Shown here: piece after piece, positions 17,976 through 26,916 of the stretch
Numbering within the stretch: the first letter of the stretch is position 1
How the letters are laid out: every line of letters starts with the position of its first letter
Origin: Syntrophales bacterium
GTDB taxonomy: Bacteria > Desulfobacterota > Syntrophia > Syntrophales > PHBD01
DNA length: 64,000 nt
Assembly: GCA_035363115.1 (NCBI GenBank)
Contig: DAOSEM010000005.1
Span: forward strand, 1 to 64,000
Direction: 5' to 3'
Notes under the pieces: generated by a model
Databases searched by the model: none
The model's input: only the letters and a program-made list of their open reading frames with translations
Told to the model about the DNA's origin: nothing
Position numbers and translations under genes: made by a program

Positions 17976-19574
17976 ATGTTACGAACGACTCGATGTTGGT
18001 TATGGGTAATCATCCTTCTCTTTTCGTATCCTCTCGCCTCATTTGCCGCCGATCCCGAAAACGCCGTTCCCCGCTTTGATATCCGTGGGTACGAGGTGCG
18101 GGGGAACACCATCCTTCCCGCGGACAGGGTGGAGGCCATCCTGGCCCCCTTCACCGGGAAGGACAGGGACTTCGGAACCGTCCAGGGGGCCGTGGAGGCG
18201 CTTGAAAAGGAATACAGGGGCGGCGGCTTCAGCATGGTGGCCGTCGTGCTGCCGGAGCAGGAGATGCAGGACGGCGTCATCCGCCTGCAGGTCATCGAGT
18301 ATCGCATCGGCAGAATCGCCGTCGAGGGGAACCGATTCTTCGACGAGCGAAACATCCTGAGAAGCCTCCCGGCCCTGCAGCCGGGGAAAACCCCCGATAT
18401 CGACGCCCTGTCGCGGAGCCTCAACCTGGCGAACGAGAATCCCGCCAAGAAGACGGACCTGAAGTTCAAGAGCGGCGAGGGACAGGAAGTGGATGCGACC
18501 GTCACCGTGAAGGACGAGAAGCCCTGGCGGGCGGGCGTCTCCCTCGACAACTCCGGGGATAAGCACACCGGCCGCTCGCGGATGGGATTTCTCCTGCAGC
18601 ACGGCAACGTTGCGAACCTGGACCATGTCCTGACGCTGCAATACATCACGTCACCGGAAAACCTGGACGACGTCCACATATTCGGCCTGGGTTACCACAT
18701 GCCGCTCTATTCGCCGGGATCCTCCATCGATATCATCGCCGCCCATTCCAACGTGGACTCCGGCTCCGTGAACGTCGCCACCTACAACATGGGCATCAGC
18801 GGCAAGGGGACCGTGCTGGCGCTCCGGTACAACCAGAACCTCACCCGGATCGGCGACTACGAGCACAGGCTGATCCTGGGGCTGGAATACAAGGCGTTCG
18901 AGAACGACGTCCAGTATCTTGGGTACCAGCTGGGGCACAACGTGACCGTTCATCCCTTGAGCCTCACCTATGCGGGGACGCTCACCCGGATGAAGCATAC
19001 CGCCGGTTTTTACCTGACGGGTGTTCAGAACCTGTCATGGAGTCTGGACGGCCGGGACGGGGAGGCCAATTTCGCCAGCGCCCGCGCCGGCTCGTCCATG
19101 GAGTACACGATCCTTCGTTACGGCGGGAATTTCATGCTGATGCCGGGGGGAGACTGGCGCGTGCGGGCCGTCTTCAACGGCCAGTATACGCAGAATGCGC
19201 TCGTGTCGGGCGAGCAGTTCGGGCTCGGCGGGGCAGCCTCCGTCCGCGGCTTGCAGGAGCGGGCGTACGCCAACGACTACGGATATTCGGGGAGCATCGA
19301 GGTGTACTCCCCGGATCTGCTTCGGCTCGCCGGCGTCTCCGCCGTCCAGGCGCGCCTGCTGGCCTTCTGCGACCACGGCCAGGCCCGGCGCAACAAGCCG
19401 GTCGCCGGCGATACGGTCGCCGTCGAGGCCACGAGCATCGGTCCCGGGCTGCGCATCACCGACGGCAGGCATTTTTCCGTTTCCATCGATTACGGTATCG
19501 TGATGGAACCTCCCGAGGACGGCACGACCCGCTGGAGCGGCATGTGGCACCTCTCGGCGAGCTTTCTGTTCTGA
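17976..19574 (+). CDS. Two-partner secretion outer-membrane transporter (TpsB, ShlB/FhaC family)
   Basis: Omp85-superfamily channel that exports the TpsA protein encoded next. 532 residues. Signal peptide (residues ~1-25, cleaved near SFAAD), then two POTRA domains (~35-185: RFDIRGYEVRGNTIL, then IAVEGNRFFDERNIL), then a 16-strand barrel. The conserved loop motif is seen as SVRGLQE (~422) and the barrel ends in aromatic Phe, as needed for BAM recognition. GGAG lies 5 nt before the ATG. It is separated from tpsA by 25 bp. The 215-bp gap upstream has no clear promoter. Confidence 0.94.
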   Translation: MLRTTRCWLWVIILLFSYPLASFAADPENAVPRFDIRGYEVRGNTILPADRVEAILAPFTGKDRDFGTVQGAVEALEKEYRGGGFSMVAVVLPEQEMQDGVIRLQVIEYRIGRIAVEGNRFFDERNILRSLPALQPGKTPDIDALSRSLNLANENPAKKTDLKFKSGEGQEVDATVTVKDEKPWRAGVSLDNSGDKHTGRSRMGFLLQHGNVANLDHVLTLQYITSPENLDDVHIFGLGYHMPLYSPGSSIDIIAAHSNVDSGSVNVATYNMGISGKGTVLALRYNQNLTRIGDYEHRLILGLEYKAFENDVQYLGYQLGHNVTVHPLSLTYAGTLTRMKHTAGFYLTGVQNLSWSLDGRDGEANFASARAGSSMEYTILRYGGNFMLMPGGDWRVRAVFNGQYTQNALVSGEQFGLGGAASVRGLQERAYANDYGYSGSIEVYSPDLLRLAGVSAVQARLLAFCDHGQARRNKPVAGDTVAVEATSIGPGLRITDGRHFSVSIDYGIVMEPPEDGTTRWSGMWHLSASFLF

Positions 19575-19599
19575 AGGGTGAACGGGCAAGGAGCATGAC

Positions 19600-22356
19600 A
19601 TGAAGACGAAACGCCGCAGGATACGAACCATCGCCCGGATGGCCGGGAGCCTTTTTATCACGGCCGTGCTGCTTTTCTTCAGCGCGGACGCCGCCGTGGC
19701 GTTCCCGACCGGACCGCAGGTCGTCAACGGGCAGGTCGGCTTCTCACCCCAGGGGAGCACGCTGACCATCACCAACAGCCCCGGTTCGATCATCAACTGG
19801 CAGGCGTTTTCGATCGGTGCCGGCGAGGCCGTCCGCTTCGTACAGCAGAGCAGCGCCAGCTCCGTCCTGAACCGGGTCGTCGGACAAGACGCCTCCCTGA
19901 TCATGGGCCTCCTGCAGTCCAACGGCATGGTCTTTCTCATCAACCCCAACGGCATCTTCATCGGGCCGGGGGCCCGGATCGACGTCAACGGATTCATCGC
20001 CTCGACCCTGGGTCTCAGCGACCAGGATTTCCTCGCGGGAAAATACAATTTCACCGCCGGAGCCTCGGCGGCGGCCATTCAGAACCAGGGCACCATCTCG
20101 ACGCCTCCCGGCGGGAAGGTCTACCTGATCGCGCCGAATGTCGAAAACAGCGGACTCATCTATTCCCCTGGCGGAGACGTCATGCTGGCGGCGGGGCAGA
20201 GCGTGCAGATGGTCGACTCGCTAAGCTCCGACATCGCCGTCGTCGTGAGCGCCCCCGCGGATACGGCGCTGAACCTGGGACAGATCCTCGCCGAGGGCGG
20301 AAGGGCCGGAATGTACGGCGGGCTGATCTATCAGAACGGCCTGGTCAGCGCGGACAGCGCAACGGTCGGAGAGGGCGGCAGGATTGTCTTCAGGGCGACG
20401 AACGGGGTCACCCTGGGTGCCGGGAGCGTCACAACGGCCAACGGCGCCGGGGGAGGGAAGATTGAAATCCGGAGCGACGATGGGACAACCGCCGTTTCGG
20501 GCACCGTCACGGCGACGGGGACGGACGGTAATGGAGGCGACATCGCGATCCTGGGCGATCATGTCGAAATCACCGGTGCCGCCCTTGTGGACGCCTCGGG
20601 AGGAAGCGGCGGCGGCTCCATCCTGGTCGGCGGCGATTACCAGGGCGCAAACGCGGCCGTCCCGAACGCCGAGACGACCCATGTCGGAAGCGGCGCCGTC
20701 ATCCGGGCGGACGCCCTGGCGGCAGGCAACGGCGGCAAGGTGGTCGTCTGGGCCGACGACACGACGTCGTTTTACGGCTTCATCAGCGCCCGAGGCGGGG
20801 AAGGCGGCGGCAACGGCGGCAGCGTCGAGGTCTCGGGCAGGCAGACGCTTGTATACAGGGGACTGACGGATGTCCGGGCACCGCTGGGGACGACGGGCAC
20901 GCTGCTCCTGGACCCGACCAACTACTTCATTATGTCTGTCGGCGGTGACATCACCGGGGCGGACCTGGGGGCACAGCTCGAATTGGCCAGTGTCACCATC
21001 CAGACCGCTGGCCTCGGGGCGGATATGGGGTACATCTCCGTTGAAGATACGGTGACTTGGGCGAGCGCGAACCGGCTCACCCTGAGTGCCCATAGCGACG
21101 TCGTAGTGAAGAACGTCATCACCAATACCGGCGGCGGGAGCCTGGTCCTCCGGGCCGATTCGAATGGAGACGGAACGGGAGACGTCAGTTTTGACATACT
21201 CGGCCATGCAAACATGACGGGCGGCGGGCTCGTGTCGATTTACTACAACCCGCCGGCCGGTTACGGCACGCCGACGGACTATACGGCCAACGTGACCGGT
21301 GTCACGCCGATGGCCTACATGCTGGTCAACACCGTGACGGACCTCCAGAACATCAACAACAACCTGGCCGGATACTATGCCCTCGGGACGGACATCGATG
21401 CCAGTGTCACGACCGGCTGGAATGCAGGAGCCGGTTTTCTGCCCCTGGGCGATGACAGCCTGATCGAGGCGCAGTCGTTCCGGGGTATCTTTGATGGACT
21501 CGGCCACACCATCACCGGCCTTTTCATCAACCGGCCCGCATCGAATTACATCGGCCTCTTCGGGGGCTGTACCGCGGCGGCAGTCATCCGGAACGTCGGG
21601 ATGGAAAACGTCGATATCACCGGAAATTTCCAGGTCGCCGGTCTGGTGGCGCACACCGGCGGCAGCATCGACAACTGCTACGTGACCGGATCGGTGACGG
21701 GATTAGACAATACCGTCGGCGGGCTGGTGGCTCTGACTACGGGAAGCGTCACTAACTGTTACAGCCTCGCTGATGTGGCCGGGATTGATTTCGTCGGGGG
21801 GCTGATCGGCTCGGTCTATTCTGCCAGCGGAACGGTCACCAACAGCTACAGCGCGGGAGCCGTAAGCGGCGGCATCAGTGGCGGATTGATCGCACATAAT
21901 GCGGACACTTCCTACACAAACGTAACCAGCAGTTACTGGGACACTACTATACCCGGTGCCCTGTCAACCAGTGCCGGCGGCACGGGAAAGACCACCGCGG
22001 AGATGCAGACCCAGGCGACGTACGTCGGCTGGGACTTCGTGAACACGTGGCAGCTCAGCGCGGGCCAGTACCCGAAGATCACCGGGCTGGCGGAAGGGAC
22101 GGCCCCCCCCCCTGTCGTTCCGGTGACTCCGGCAGCAGGAACGACGACTTCCGTCACGACCCTGACGGATGCGGCGGCCGCGGGCACCAATGCTACGGCA
22201 GGCAATACAGTCACGGCCCTCGCAACGGTTACGGAGACGGCCGGTACGCCGGGAGAAGATGAAGAAGACCGCAAGAAAGGTGAAGAACGTGGAGAAGGAA
22301 CGCAACAAACCGGCGATGGGGCACAAGGCGGAACGGGCACGACGTATTGCAATTAG
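19600..22356 (+). CDS. Two-partner secretion exoprotein (TpsA) with GLUG repeats
   Basis: Large secreted beta-helix protein, 918 residues. Extended signal peptide (~1-35), then the TPS domain (~36-270) with hallmark motif NPNGIFIGPGARI (~110), then a beta-helical region, then GLUG-type repeats (~625-760: GLFGGC, AGLVAHTGGSIDNCYVTGS, GGLIGS). The tail is Thr/Ala rich, then charged (EDEEDRKKGEERGEG) and ends in TTYCN. The single Cys close to the C-terminus is unusual and could anchor or cross-link the protein at the cell surface. Function is probably adhesion or surface matrix, but no receptor is evident. Its stop overlaps the FecR-domain gene. Confidence 0.92.
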   Translation: MKTKRRRIRTIARMAGSLFITAVLLFFSADAAVAFPTGPQVVNGQVGFSPQGSTLTITNSPGSIINWQAFSIGAGEAVRFVQQSSASSVLNRVVGQDASLIMGLLQSNGMVFLINPNGIFIGPGARIDVNGFIASTLGLSDQDFLAGKYNFTAGASAAAIQNQGTISTPPGGKVYLIAPNVENSGLIYSPGGDVMLAAGQSVQMVDSLSSDIAVVVSAPADTALNLGQILAEGGRAGMYGGLIYQNGLVSADSATVGEGGRIVFRATNGVTLGAGSVTTANGAGGGKIEIRSDDGTTAVSGTVTATGTDGNGGDIAILGDHVEITGAALVDASGGSGGGSILVGGDYQGANAAVPNAETTHVGSGAVIRADALAAGNGGKVVVWADDTTSFYGFISARGGEGGGNGGSVEVSGRQTLVYRGLTDVRAPLGTTGTLLLDPTNYFIMSVGGDITGADLGAQLELASVTIQTAGLGADMGYISVEDTVTWASANRLTLSAHSDVVVKNVITNTGGGSLVLRADSNGDGTGDVSFDILGHANMTGGGLVSIYYNPPAGYGTPTDYTANVTGVTPMAYMLVNTVTDLQNINNNLAGYYALGTDIDASVTTGWNAGAGFLPLGDDSLIEAQSFRGIFDGLGHTITGLFINRPASNYIGLFGGCTAAAVIRNVGMENVDITGNFQVAGLVAHTGGSIDNCYVTGSVTGLDNTVGGLVALTTGSVTNCYSLADVAGIDFVGGLIGSVYSASGTVTNSYSAGAVSGGISGGLIAHNADTSYTNVTSSYWDTTIPGALSTSAGGTGKTTAEMQTQATYVGWDFVNTWQLSAGQYPKITGLAEGTAPPPVVPVTPAAGTTTSVTTLTDAAAAGTNATAGNTVTALATVTETAGTPGEDEEDRKKGEERGEGTQQTGDGAQGGTGTTYCN

Positions 22357-23035
22357 CCTGTTTGTCCTGTCCCTTGTCCTGCTGTCGTTCACGGATTCCT
22401 TTGCCGGCGTGAAGGCGGGGACGGTGACGCACCTGAGCGGACCCCTGTTCGCGAAGAAGGCCGACGGGAAGACATGGGCCTTGTCAGTCAATTCCATCGT
22501 CGAGCAAGGCGACATCCTGATGACTGAAAAGAAGACCCATGCCCGGATCCGCTTCCTCGACAACAGTGTGATCACCCTCCGTCCCAACAGCCAGATGAAG
22601 ATTTCGCGGTTCTACTTCGAGCAGGCCGCACCGCAGAAAGACGCCGCCTTTTTCGATCTGGTCAAGGGAGGCGCCCGCTCCGTCGTGGGGCTGATCGGCA
22701 GGAGGGGCAGCCAGAACAGCTACCGGATGGTCACGGAGAACGCCACGGCCGGGGTGCGAGGCACGATTTACGACTGCCGTGTCTGCAAGGGAGACTGCGG
22801 ATCCCTCCGGGACGGGACCTATTTCTTCGTCGTCGAGGGAGTGATTTCCGTCAGCAATGAAGGCGGTTCGGTGAATGTCGGGGCGGGCCAGTACGCATAC
22901 GTCCGGGATGCCCTGTCGATGCCCGTGATCCTGCCCGAGAACCCGGGCCTTGACTTTACGACGCCCCCCTCAATGGAAGGGGCGGGCGGGGGAGGCGATC
23001 CGGGAAGCGCGGCCTGCAACTGTACGATGCGCTGA
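22316..23035 (+). CDS. FecR-domain exported protein, TPS accessory
   Basis: About 239 residues from the chosen ATG. Signal peptide MGHKAERARRIAISLFVLSL and cleavage near DSFA. The FecR domain follows (~40-160: GDILMTEKKTHARIRFLDNS; TENATAGVRGTIYDCRV). Two clusters of Cys are seen: DCRVCKGDCG (~140) and AACNCTMR at the end. The reading frame is open further up to 22259 (a Lys-rich extension), but the signal peptide supports 22316; the closest purine-rich site is about 16 nt away, so the start is not certain. It overlaps tpsA by 41 bp. FecR-domain proteins with TPS pairs are common in delta-proteobacteria, where their role is not established. Confidence 0.82.
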   Translation: MGHKAERARRIAISLFVLSLVLLSFTDSFAGVKAGTVTHLSGPLFAKKADGKTWALSVNSIVEQGDILMTEKKTHARIRFLDNSVITLRPNSQMKISRFYFEQAAPQKDAAFFDLVKGGARSVVGLIGRRGSQNSYRMVTENATAGVRGTIYDCRVCKGDCGSLRDGTYFFVVEGVISVSNEGGSVNVGAGQYAYVRDALSMPVILPENPGLDFTTPPSMEGAGGGGDPGSAACNCTMR

Positions 23036-23081
23036 CCGGGAGACGGTGCAAAGGATCCTGTTTGGGAAAACCGGCTGAATA

Positions 23082-23117
23082 AACAAGGGGTTGCGATCAT
23101 CGTCGCAACCCCTTGTT
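23082..23117. terminator. Shared hairpin terminator, FecR gene and tRNAs
   Basis: AACAAGGGGTTGCGA pairs perfectly with TCGCAACCCCTTGTT over 15 bp with a 6-nt loop. It lies 46 bp after the FecR-gene stop and 7 bp beyond the 3' end of tRNA-Glu, so it can end transcription from both sides. Flanking T runs are short and interrupted. Confidence 0.75.
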
Positions 23118-23124
23118 TGTATGA

Positions 23125-23199
23125 TGGTAGTCCCATGGAGAGTTGAACTCCAGTTTCCGGCGTGAGAGGCCAGCGTCCTAACCACTAGACGATGGGACC
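23125..23199 (-). tRNA. tRNA-Glu, anticodon CTC
   Basis: Acceptor GGTCCCA pairs with TGGGACT (G:U at the top pair), T8 C9, D arm TCTAGTGGTTAGGA, anticodon stem CTGGC/GCCGG? reading loop CTCTCAC with anticodon CTC, T arm GGAGTTCAACTCTCC. CCA is encoded. It lies 6 bp after tRNA-Gln on the same transcript. Confidence 0.95.
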
Positions 23200-23205
23200 A
23201 TATTC

Positions 23206-23279
23206 TGGCTGGGGGACAAGGATTCGAACCTCGGTAGCAAGATCCAGAATCTTGTGTCCTACCACTAGACGATCCCCCA
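23206..23279 (-). tRNA. tRNA-Gln, anticodon CTG
   Basis: Acceptor TGGGGGA pairs with TCCCCCA, D arm TCTAGTGGTAGGA, anticodon stem CAAGA/TCTTG with loop TTCTGGA giving anticodon CTG, T arm GGTTCGAATCC. G73 and encoded CCA are present. First gene of a tRNA-Gln/tRNA-Glu pair. Confidence 0.95.
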
Positions 23280-23301
23280 GCATTTTTCCTGGGGAAAGAG
23301 C

Positions 23302-23330
23302 CATTTATTGAAAAACCAAAACCTTGTCAA
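23302..23330 (-). promoter_or_regulatory. Sigma-70-type promoter of the tRNA pair
   Basis: On the minus strand, a perfect -35 TTGACA (23325-23330), a spacer of exactly 17 bp and a -10-like TAAATG (23302-23307). This is 22 bp ahead of the tRNA-Gln 5' end and directly past the rsmB stop. The -10 matches the consensus poorly, but the -35, the spacing and the position are right. Confidence 0.65.
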
Positions 23331-23338
23331 GGCGAAAT

Positions 23339-24685
23339 TCAGGACGCCTTCCGGAAGATCGCGGCGAAAAAACCGTCCGTTCCATGGCGATGGGGAAGGG
23401 TGCGAAAGAACCCCTGTGCATCCACGAGTTCTTCCGGGATCTCCACACTTGCCCGCACCTGCTGGAAGTCCCTGTGCCGGCGGATGAAATCCGCAACGAG
23501 ATCCTCGTTTTCCTGCCTCAGGAGGGTGCAGGTGCTATAGACGAGGGCTCCGCCGGGCATCACGCAGGAGGCGCCGCGGTCCAGGAGCCTTCCCTGGAGG
23601 CCGCTCAGCGGGGGGATGTCCGAAGGGCGGAGACGCCACTTGATCTCCGGGTTCCTGCGCAGCGTGCCCAGGCCCGAGCAGGGCGCATCCACCAGGACGA
23701 TGTGAAAGGATTCACGGAAACGCTCCCCGAGGTCCTCCGTGGCGTCCGCCAGGTGTGTCCGGATCGAGCGGATGCCCAGCCGGGCCGCGTTCTTCTCCAG
23801 TTCCTGGAGCTTCTCCGGGCCGGAATCCACCGCCAGGATCGACGCCCCGTCCTCCGTCCGCTCCGCCAGATGGGTCGCTTTCCCTCCCGCACCGGCGCAC
23901 AGGTCGAGGATCCTGTCTCCCGCCCGCACGTCGAACAGGCGGGCCACCAGCTGGGAAGCCTCGTCCTGAATGGTGATCTTCCCGGCCTTCCAGCATGATA
24001 GCTCACGGATCGGATGGCCCGTGTGGGGAAGGAGCAGGCCGTCGGGAGACCAGGGCGTTTCCTCCGCGGCGATGCCTTCCGCCGCCAGCTCCTCGCGCAC
24101 GTCGCGCCGGGTCGTCCGGAGTGCGTTCACGCGGGCGGCGAGCGGCGGGATCCCGTTGCCGGCCCGGCAGAGATCCGCGGTCTCCTCGATGCCGTATTGT
24201 CGGATCCACTGCTTGACGAGCCACACCGGGTGGGAATGAACGATGGAGAGCCGGCCCGCGGGGTCCTTCGTTCCGGAAGGAAGGGGAACTTCATCCTTCC
24301 GGCGCACGGCGTTCCGGAGCAGGCCGTTGACGAAGGGCACCGTGCGGGCGTCCACCCGCTTCGCGAGGCCGACGGCCTCGTTCACCGCCGCGTAATCGGG
24401 GATCCGGTCCGTGAAGTGGATCTGGTACAGGGCCGTCCTCAGGATGTTCCGGACAGGCGTGGAGACGGCAGGGGACCGCTTTTCGCAGAGCGAGCGGATG
24501 ATCCAGTCCAGGTAGCCCCTCATCCGCAGGGTGCCGTAGACAAGCTGCGTCAGGAGGGCACGGTCGGACGGTTCGTCGAAAACCTGGCTGGAAAGGACCT
24601 CGTCGAGGAGCGGCTCCGCGAAGGCGCCGGTGGTGTCGACGCGCGTGAGAATCTCGACGGCGGCACGGCGGGGCGAGGATTTCAT
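23339..24685 (-). CDS. rsmB: 16S rRNA (cytosine-967-C5)-methyltransferase RsmB
   Basis: Adds the m5C967 mark to 16S rRNA using SAM. 448 residues. The N-terminal NusB-like RNA-binding domain (~1-130) is followed by the methyltransferase domain: CAGAGGKATHLAE (SAM loop, ~257), DAPCSGLGTLRRNPEIKWR (catalytic Cys and base-binding, ~327) and YSTCTLLRQENE (second Cys, ~393). Its start overlaps the fmt stop by 4 bp, the fmt-rsmB arrangement common in bacteria. Confidence 0.97.
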   Translation of the reverse strand: MKSSPRRAAVEILTRVDTTGAFAEPLLDEVLSSQVFDEPSDRALLTQLVYGTLRMRGYLDWIIRSLCEKRSPAVSTPVRNILRTALYQIHFTDRIPDYAAVNEAVGLAKRVDARTVPFVNGLLRNAVRRKDEVPLPSGTKDPAGRLSIVHSHPVWLVKQWIRQYGIEETADLCRAGNGIPPLAARVNALRTTRRDVREELAAEGIAAEETPWSPDGLLLPHTGHPIRELSCWKAGKITIQDEASQLVARLFDVRAGDRILDLCAGAGGKATHLAERTEDGASILAVDSGPEKLQELEKNAARLGIRSIRTHLADATEDLGERFRESFHIVLVDAPCSGLGTLRRNPEIKWRLRPSDIPPLSGLQGRLLDRGASCVMPGGALVYSTCTLLRQENEDLVADFIRRHRDFQQVRASVEIPEELVDAQGFFRTLPHRHGTDGFFAAIFRKAS

Positions 24686-25644
24686 TCCGCGGGCCGCGCT
24701 TCCGGGGAATCCGTCAGGAATCCGCTCCGGGGTCGGTAACCCCGGAAGAAATCCCCAACGGGCATGCGTTTCTTGCTCTCCATCTGGATGTCCCTGAGGA
24801 TCACGATGCCGTTCCCGGCGGAGACCTCAAGCCCGCCGTCCCGGAGGGATCCGATCTTCCCGGGAGGCTCCGTCACGGGCTGTTCCTGTGCGGATGCCGA
24901 GAACACCTTCACCTGCTTCCCGTCCAGCCACGTGCAGGCGCAGGGCGCAGGGGCGAGGCCGCGGACCAGGTTGACGATCTCCGAGGCGGGCCGCTCCCAG
25001 CGGATCAGGCTGTCTTCCCGGGTCAGCTTCGGCGCGAGCGTTGCGAGGTGCGATTCCTGGGGACGCCGGTGGACCGTTCCGGCCAGCAGGCCCTCAATCG
25101 TCCGGACGAGCAGGCCGGCTCCGCTTGCGGCCAGGCGGTCGTGGAGCTCCCCGGCGTTCTCCTCCGCGCCGATGGGGGTCTCTTCCTGGAGGAGGATGTC
25201 GCCGGTGTCCATCCCCTCGTCCATGAACATGATGGTGACGCCGGTGACGCGCTCGCCCCGGATGAGGGTCCAGTTGATCGGCGCCGCGCCTCGATATTTC
25301 GGGAGCAGCGAGGGGTGAACGTTGAGGCAGCCTAGAGGGGGGGCTTCCAGGACGGCCTTGGGCAGGATCTGGCCGAAGGCGGCCACGGCCACCAGGTCCG
25401 GGCGCAGGCGGTGGAGCGTGTCGAGGAAGGATGCGTCCCGGACCCGATCGGGCTGGAAAACCTCGATGCCCAGTTCCTCCGCTCTCTCTTTCGCCGGCGG
25501 AGGGGCGAGGTGCTTGCCTCTTCCCTTGGGGCGGTCGGGCTGCGTCACGACCCCGACGACGGGGTATCCGGCCCGGACGAGCGCATCCAGGGAAGGGACG
25601 GCGAATTCAGGGGTGCCCATGAACAGGACGGCAGGCTTCGTCAT
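24682..25644 (-). CDS. fmt: Methionyl-tRNA formyltransferase
   Basis: Formylates the initiator Met-tRNA from 10-formyl-THF. 320 residues, normal length. N-terminus VLFMGTPEFAVPSLDAL, catalytic region HPSLLPKYRGAAPINW (~110-125), DTGDILLQEETPI (~145) and a C-terminal OB-like domain. Start taken at the ATG at 25644, which has GAGAGGAGA upstream; the open frame reaches 103 codons further but runs into the preceding thioredoxin gene antisense to nothing useful. 14 bp separates it from that gene. Fmt and rsmB are translationally coupled. Confidence 0.97.
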   Translation of the reverse strand: MTKPAVLFMGTPEFAVPSLDALVRAGYPVVGVVTQPDRPKGRGKHLAPPPAKERAEELGIEVFQPDRVRDASFLDTLHRLRPDLVAVAAFGQILPKAVLEAPPLGCLNVHPSLLPKYRGAAPINWTLIRGERVTGVTIMFMDEGMDTGDILLQEETPIGAEENAGELHDRLAASGAGLLVRTIEGLLAGTVHRRPQESHLATLAPKLTREDSLIRWERPASEIVNLVRGLAPAPCACTWLDGKQVKVFSASAQEQPVTEPPGKIGSLRDGGLEVSAGNGIVILRDIQMESKKRMPVGDFFRGYRPRSGFLTDSPEARPAE

Positions 25645-25658
25645 CGTCCGGTCTCCTC

Positions 25659-26189
25659 TCATTTCCCCAACAGGGAGGCCAGGGTTTCCTCGGGGTTCCG
25701 GCAGGGCATGCAGGCGAGTCCCCCGTCCGGACTGACGATGGCGAGGGAGGGAACGCCCCGGACACCGAACGCCTCCGATACCTGCCCGGTCTCGTCCAGG
25801 AGCATCCTGTAGGGGAGCTGGTACTGTGAGGCGAAGCGGGACACCTTGCTCTTCGACTCGAGGATGTCGATGCCGACCATGACCAGTCCCTTCGGCTGGA
25901 AGCGGGCGTAAAGCTCCTTGTAGTAAGGAATTTCGGAGCGGCAGGTGGAGCACCAGGTCGTGGAAAAGACGATCAGGGTCGTTTTCCCCTGCTGGTCGCG
26001 GAGTCGGAATTTCTGTCCATTGACGTCCTGGAGCGTGAAATCCGGGGCCTGGCCCGCCGCGGGACCGGGGCCGGGGCCGGTCCGGACCGGCGGAGGCGGG
26101 GCGTCGCAGGAGGCCAGGAGAAGAATGCCCGCCAACAGAAGCAGAATAAGCGGGTTCTGCAACCTTTTATATCTATCAAACGTTCTCAT
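25659..26189 (-). CDS. TlpA-like thioredoxin-fold lipoprotein
   Basis: Periplasmic, membrane-tethered thiol-disulfide protein of 176 residues. Signal and lipobox LASC put Cys at residue ~28 as the lipid anchor. A Pro/Gly-rich linker follows, then the thioredoxin fold with active site TTWCSTCRSE (CSTC, ~80) and cis-Pro region GVRGVPSLAI (~145). A second Cys pair, ACMPC (~160), follows the cis-Pro loop and is not standard. It follows the CcdA-like protein by 10 bp; the latter should supply electrons. Roles such as cytochrome c maturation or disulfide reduction are possible but not proven by context. Confidence 0.88.
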   Translation of the reverse strand: MRTFDRYKRLQNPLILLLLAGILLLASCDAPPPPVRTGPGPGPAAGQAPDFTLQDVNGQKFRLRDQQGKTTLIVFSTTWCSTCRSEIPYYKELYARFQPKGLVMVGIDILESKSKVSRFASQYQLPYRMLLDETGQVSEAFGVRGVPSLAIVSPDGGLACMPCRNPEETLASLLGK

Positions 26190-26199
26190 TCGATTCTTG

Positions 26200-26916
26200 T
26201 CACCCCCAGAACATACCGGCCTGGATCAGGAAATACTCCCCGCTCCCGATGAGGATCCAGCCGAGGATTTTGCGGATCCGCTCCATCCACAGGCCAGACT
26301 TCGGCAGGCCCGCCAGCAGGGCCGAGAACGTCCCCAGCAGAATCAGCAGCGTGCCCATGCCGAAGGAGAAAACGAAAAGCAGGGCCATGGCGAAGGGGAC
26401 ATTCTGCTGCGTCGCGACGTAACCGAGCAGGACGGCCAGAATCGGCGCCGTGCAGGGGCCGACGATGAAGCCGGCCGTCACGCCCATCAGGAGGCCGCCG
26501 GCCATACCCCGGATCCGTCCGCCGGCCTGCAGTTTCCCGACCCACCCAGGCACCGGGACGGACAGGGAGAATACGTCCAGCATGGAAAGCCCCATCAGCA
26601 GGCAGAGATTCCCGACGGCAAAGGAAATCCAGGGACTAGACTGAAACTGTCCGAACAGACGGCCCGACAGGGCCGCCATAGCGCCAAACCCGCTGTATGT
26701 CAAGGACATGCCCGCCACATAGACAAGGGACAGAAGCAGGGCCCGACGTCGCGATCCCGCTCCCTGGTTCCCGATGTAGGCGACGGTGATCGGGATAACA
26801 GGATAAACACAGGGTGTGAAGCTGACCAGGATCCCGCCCAGGTATGCGGCGAGGAGCGGTACCAGGTAGGAACCCTGCAGGGAGGCCGACAGCCAGTCGG
26901 ACAGGATTTGTTCCAT
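26200..26916 (-). CDS. CcdA/DsbD-type thiol-electron transporter
   Basis: Polytopic membrane protein of 238 residues, six hydrophobic segments. The two redox Cys of the DsbD gamma domain are present in FTPCVYPVIP (~36) and VGPCTAPIL (~153). It carries electrons from cytoplasmic thioredoxin across the membrane to extracytoplasmic thiol proteins, here most likely the TlpA-like lipoprotein encoded 10 bp downstream. The ribosome site is weak (GGAG about 12 nt away). First gene of the run to tlpA-like, fmt, rsmB. Confidence 0.9.
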   Translation of the reverse strand: MEQILSDWLSASLQGSYLVPLLAAYLGGILVSFTPCVYPVIPITVAYIGNQGAGSRRRALLLSLVYVAGMSLTYSGFGAMAALSGRLFGQFQSSPWISFAVGNLCLLMGLSMLDVFSLSVPVPGWVGKLQAGGRIRGMAGGLLMGVTAGFIVGPCTAPILAVLLGYVATQQNVPFAMALLFVFSFGMGTLLILLGTFSALLAGLPKSGLWMERIRKILGWILIGSGEYFLIQAGMFWG

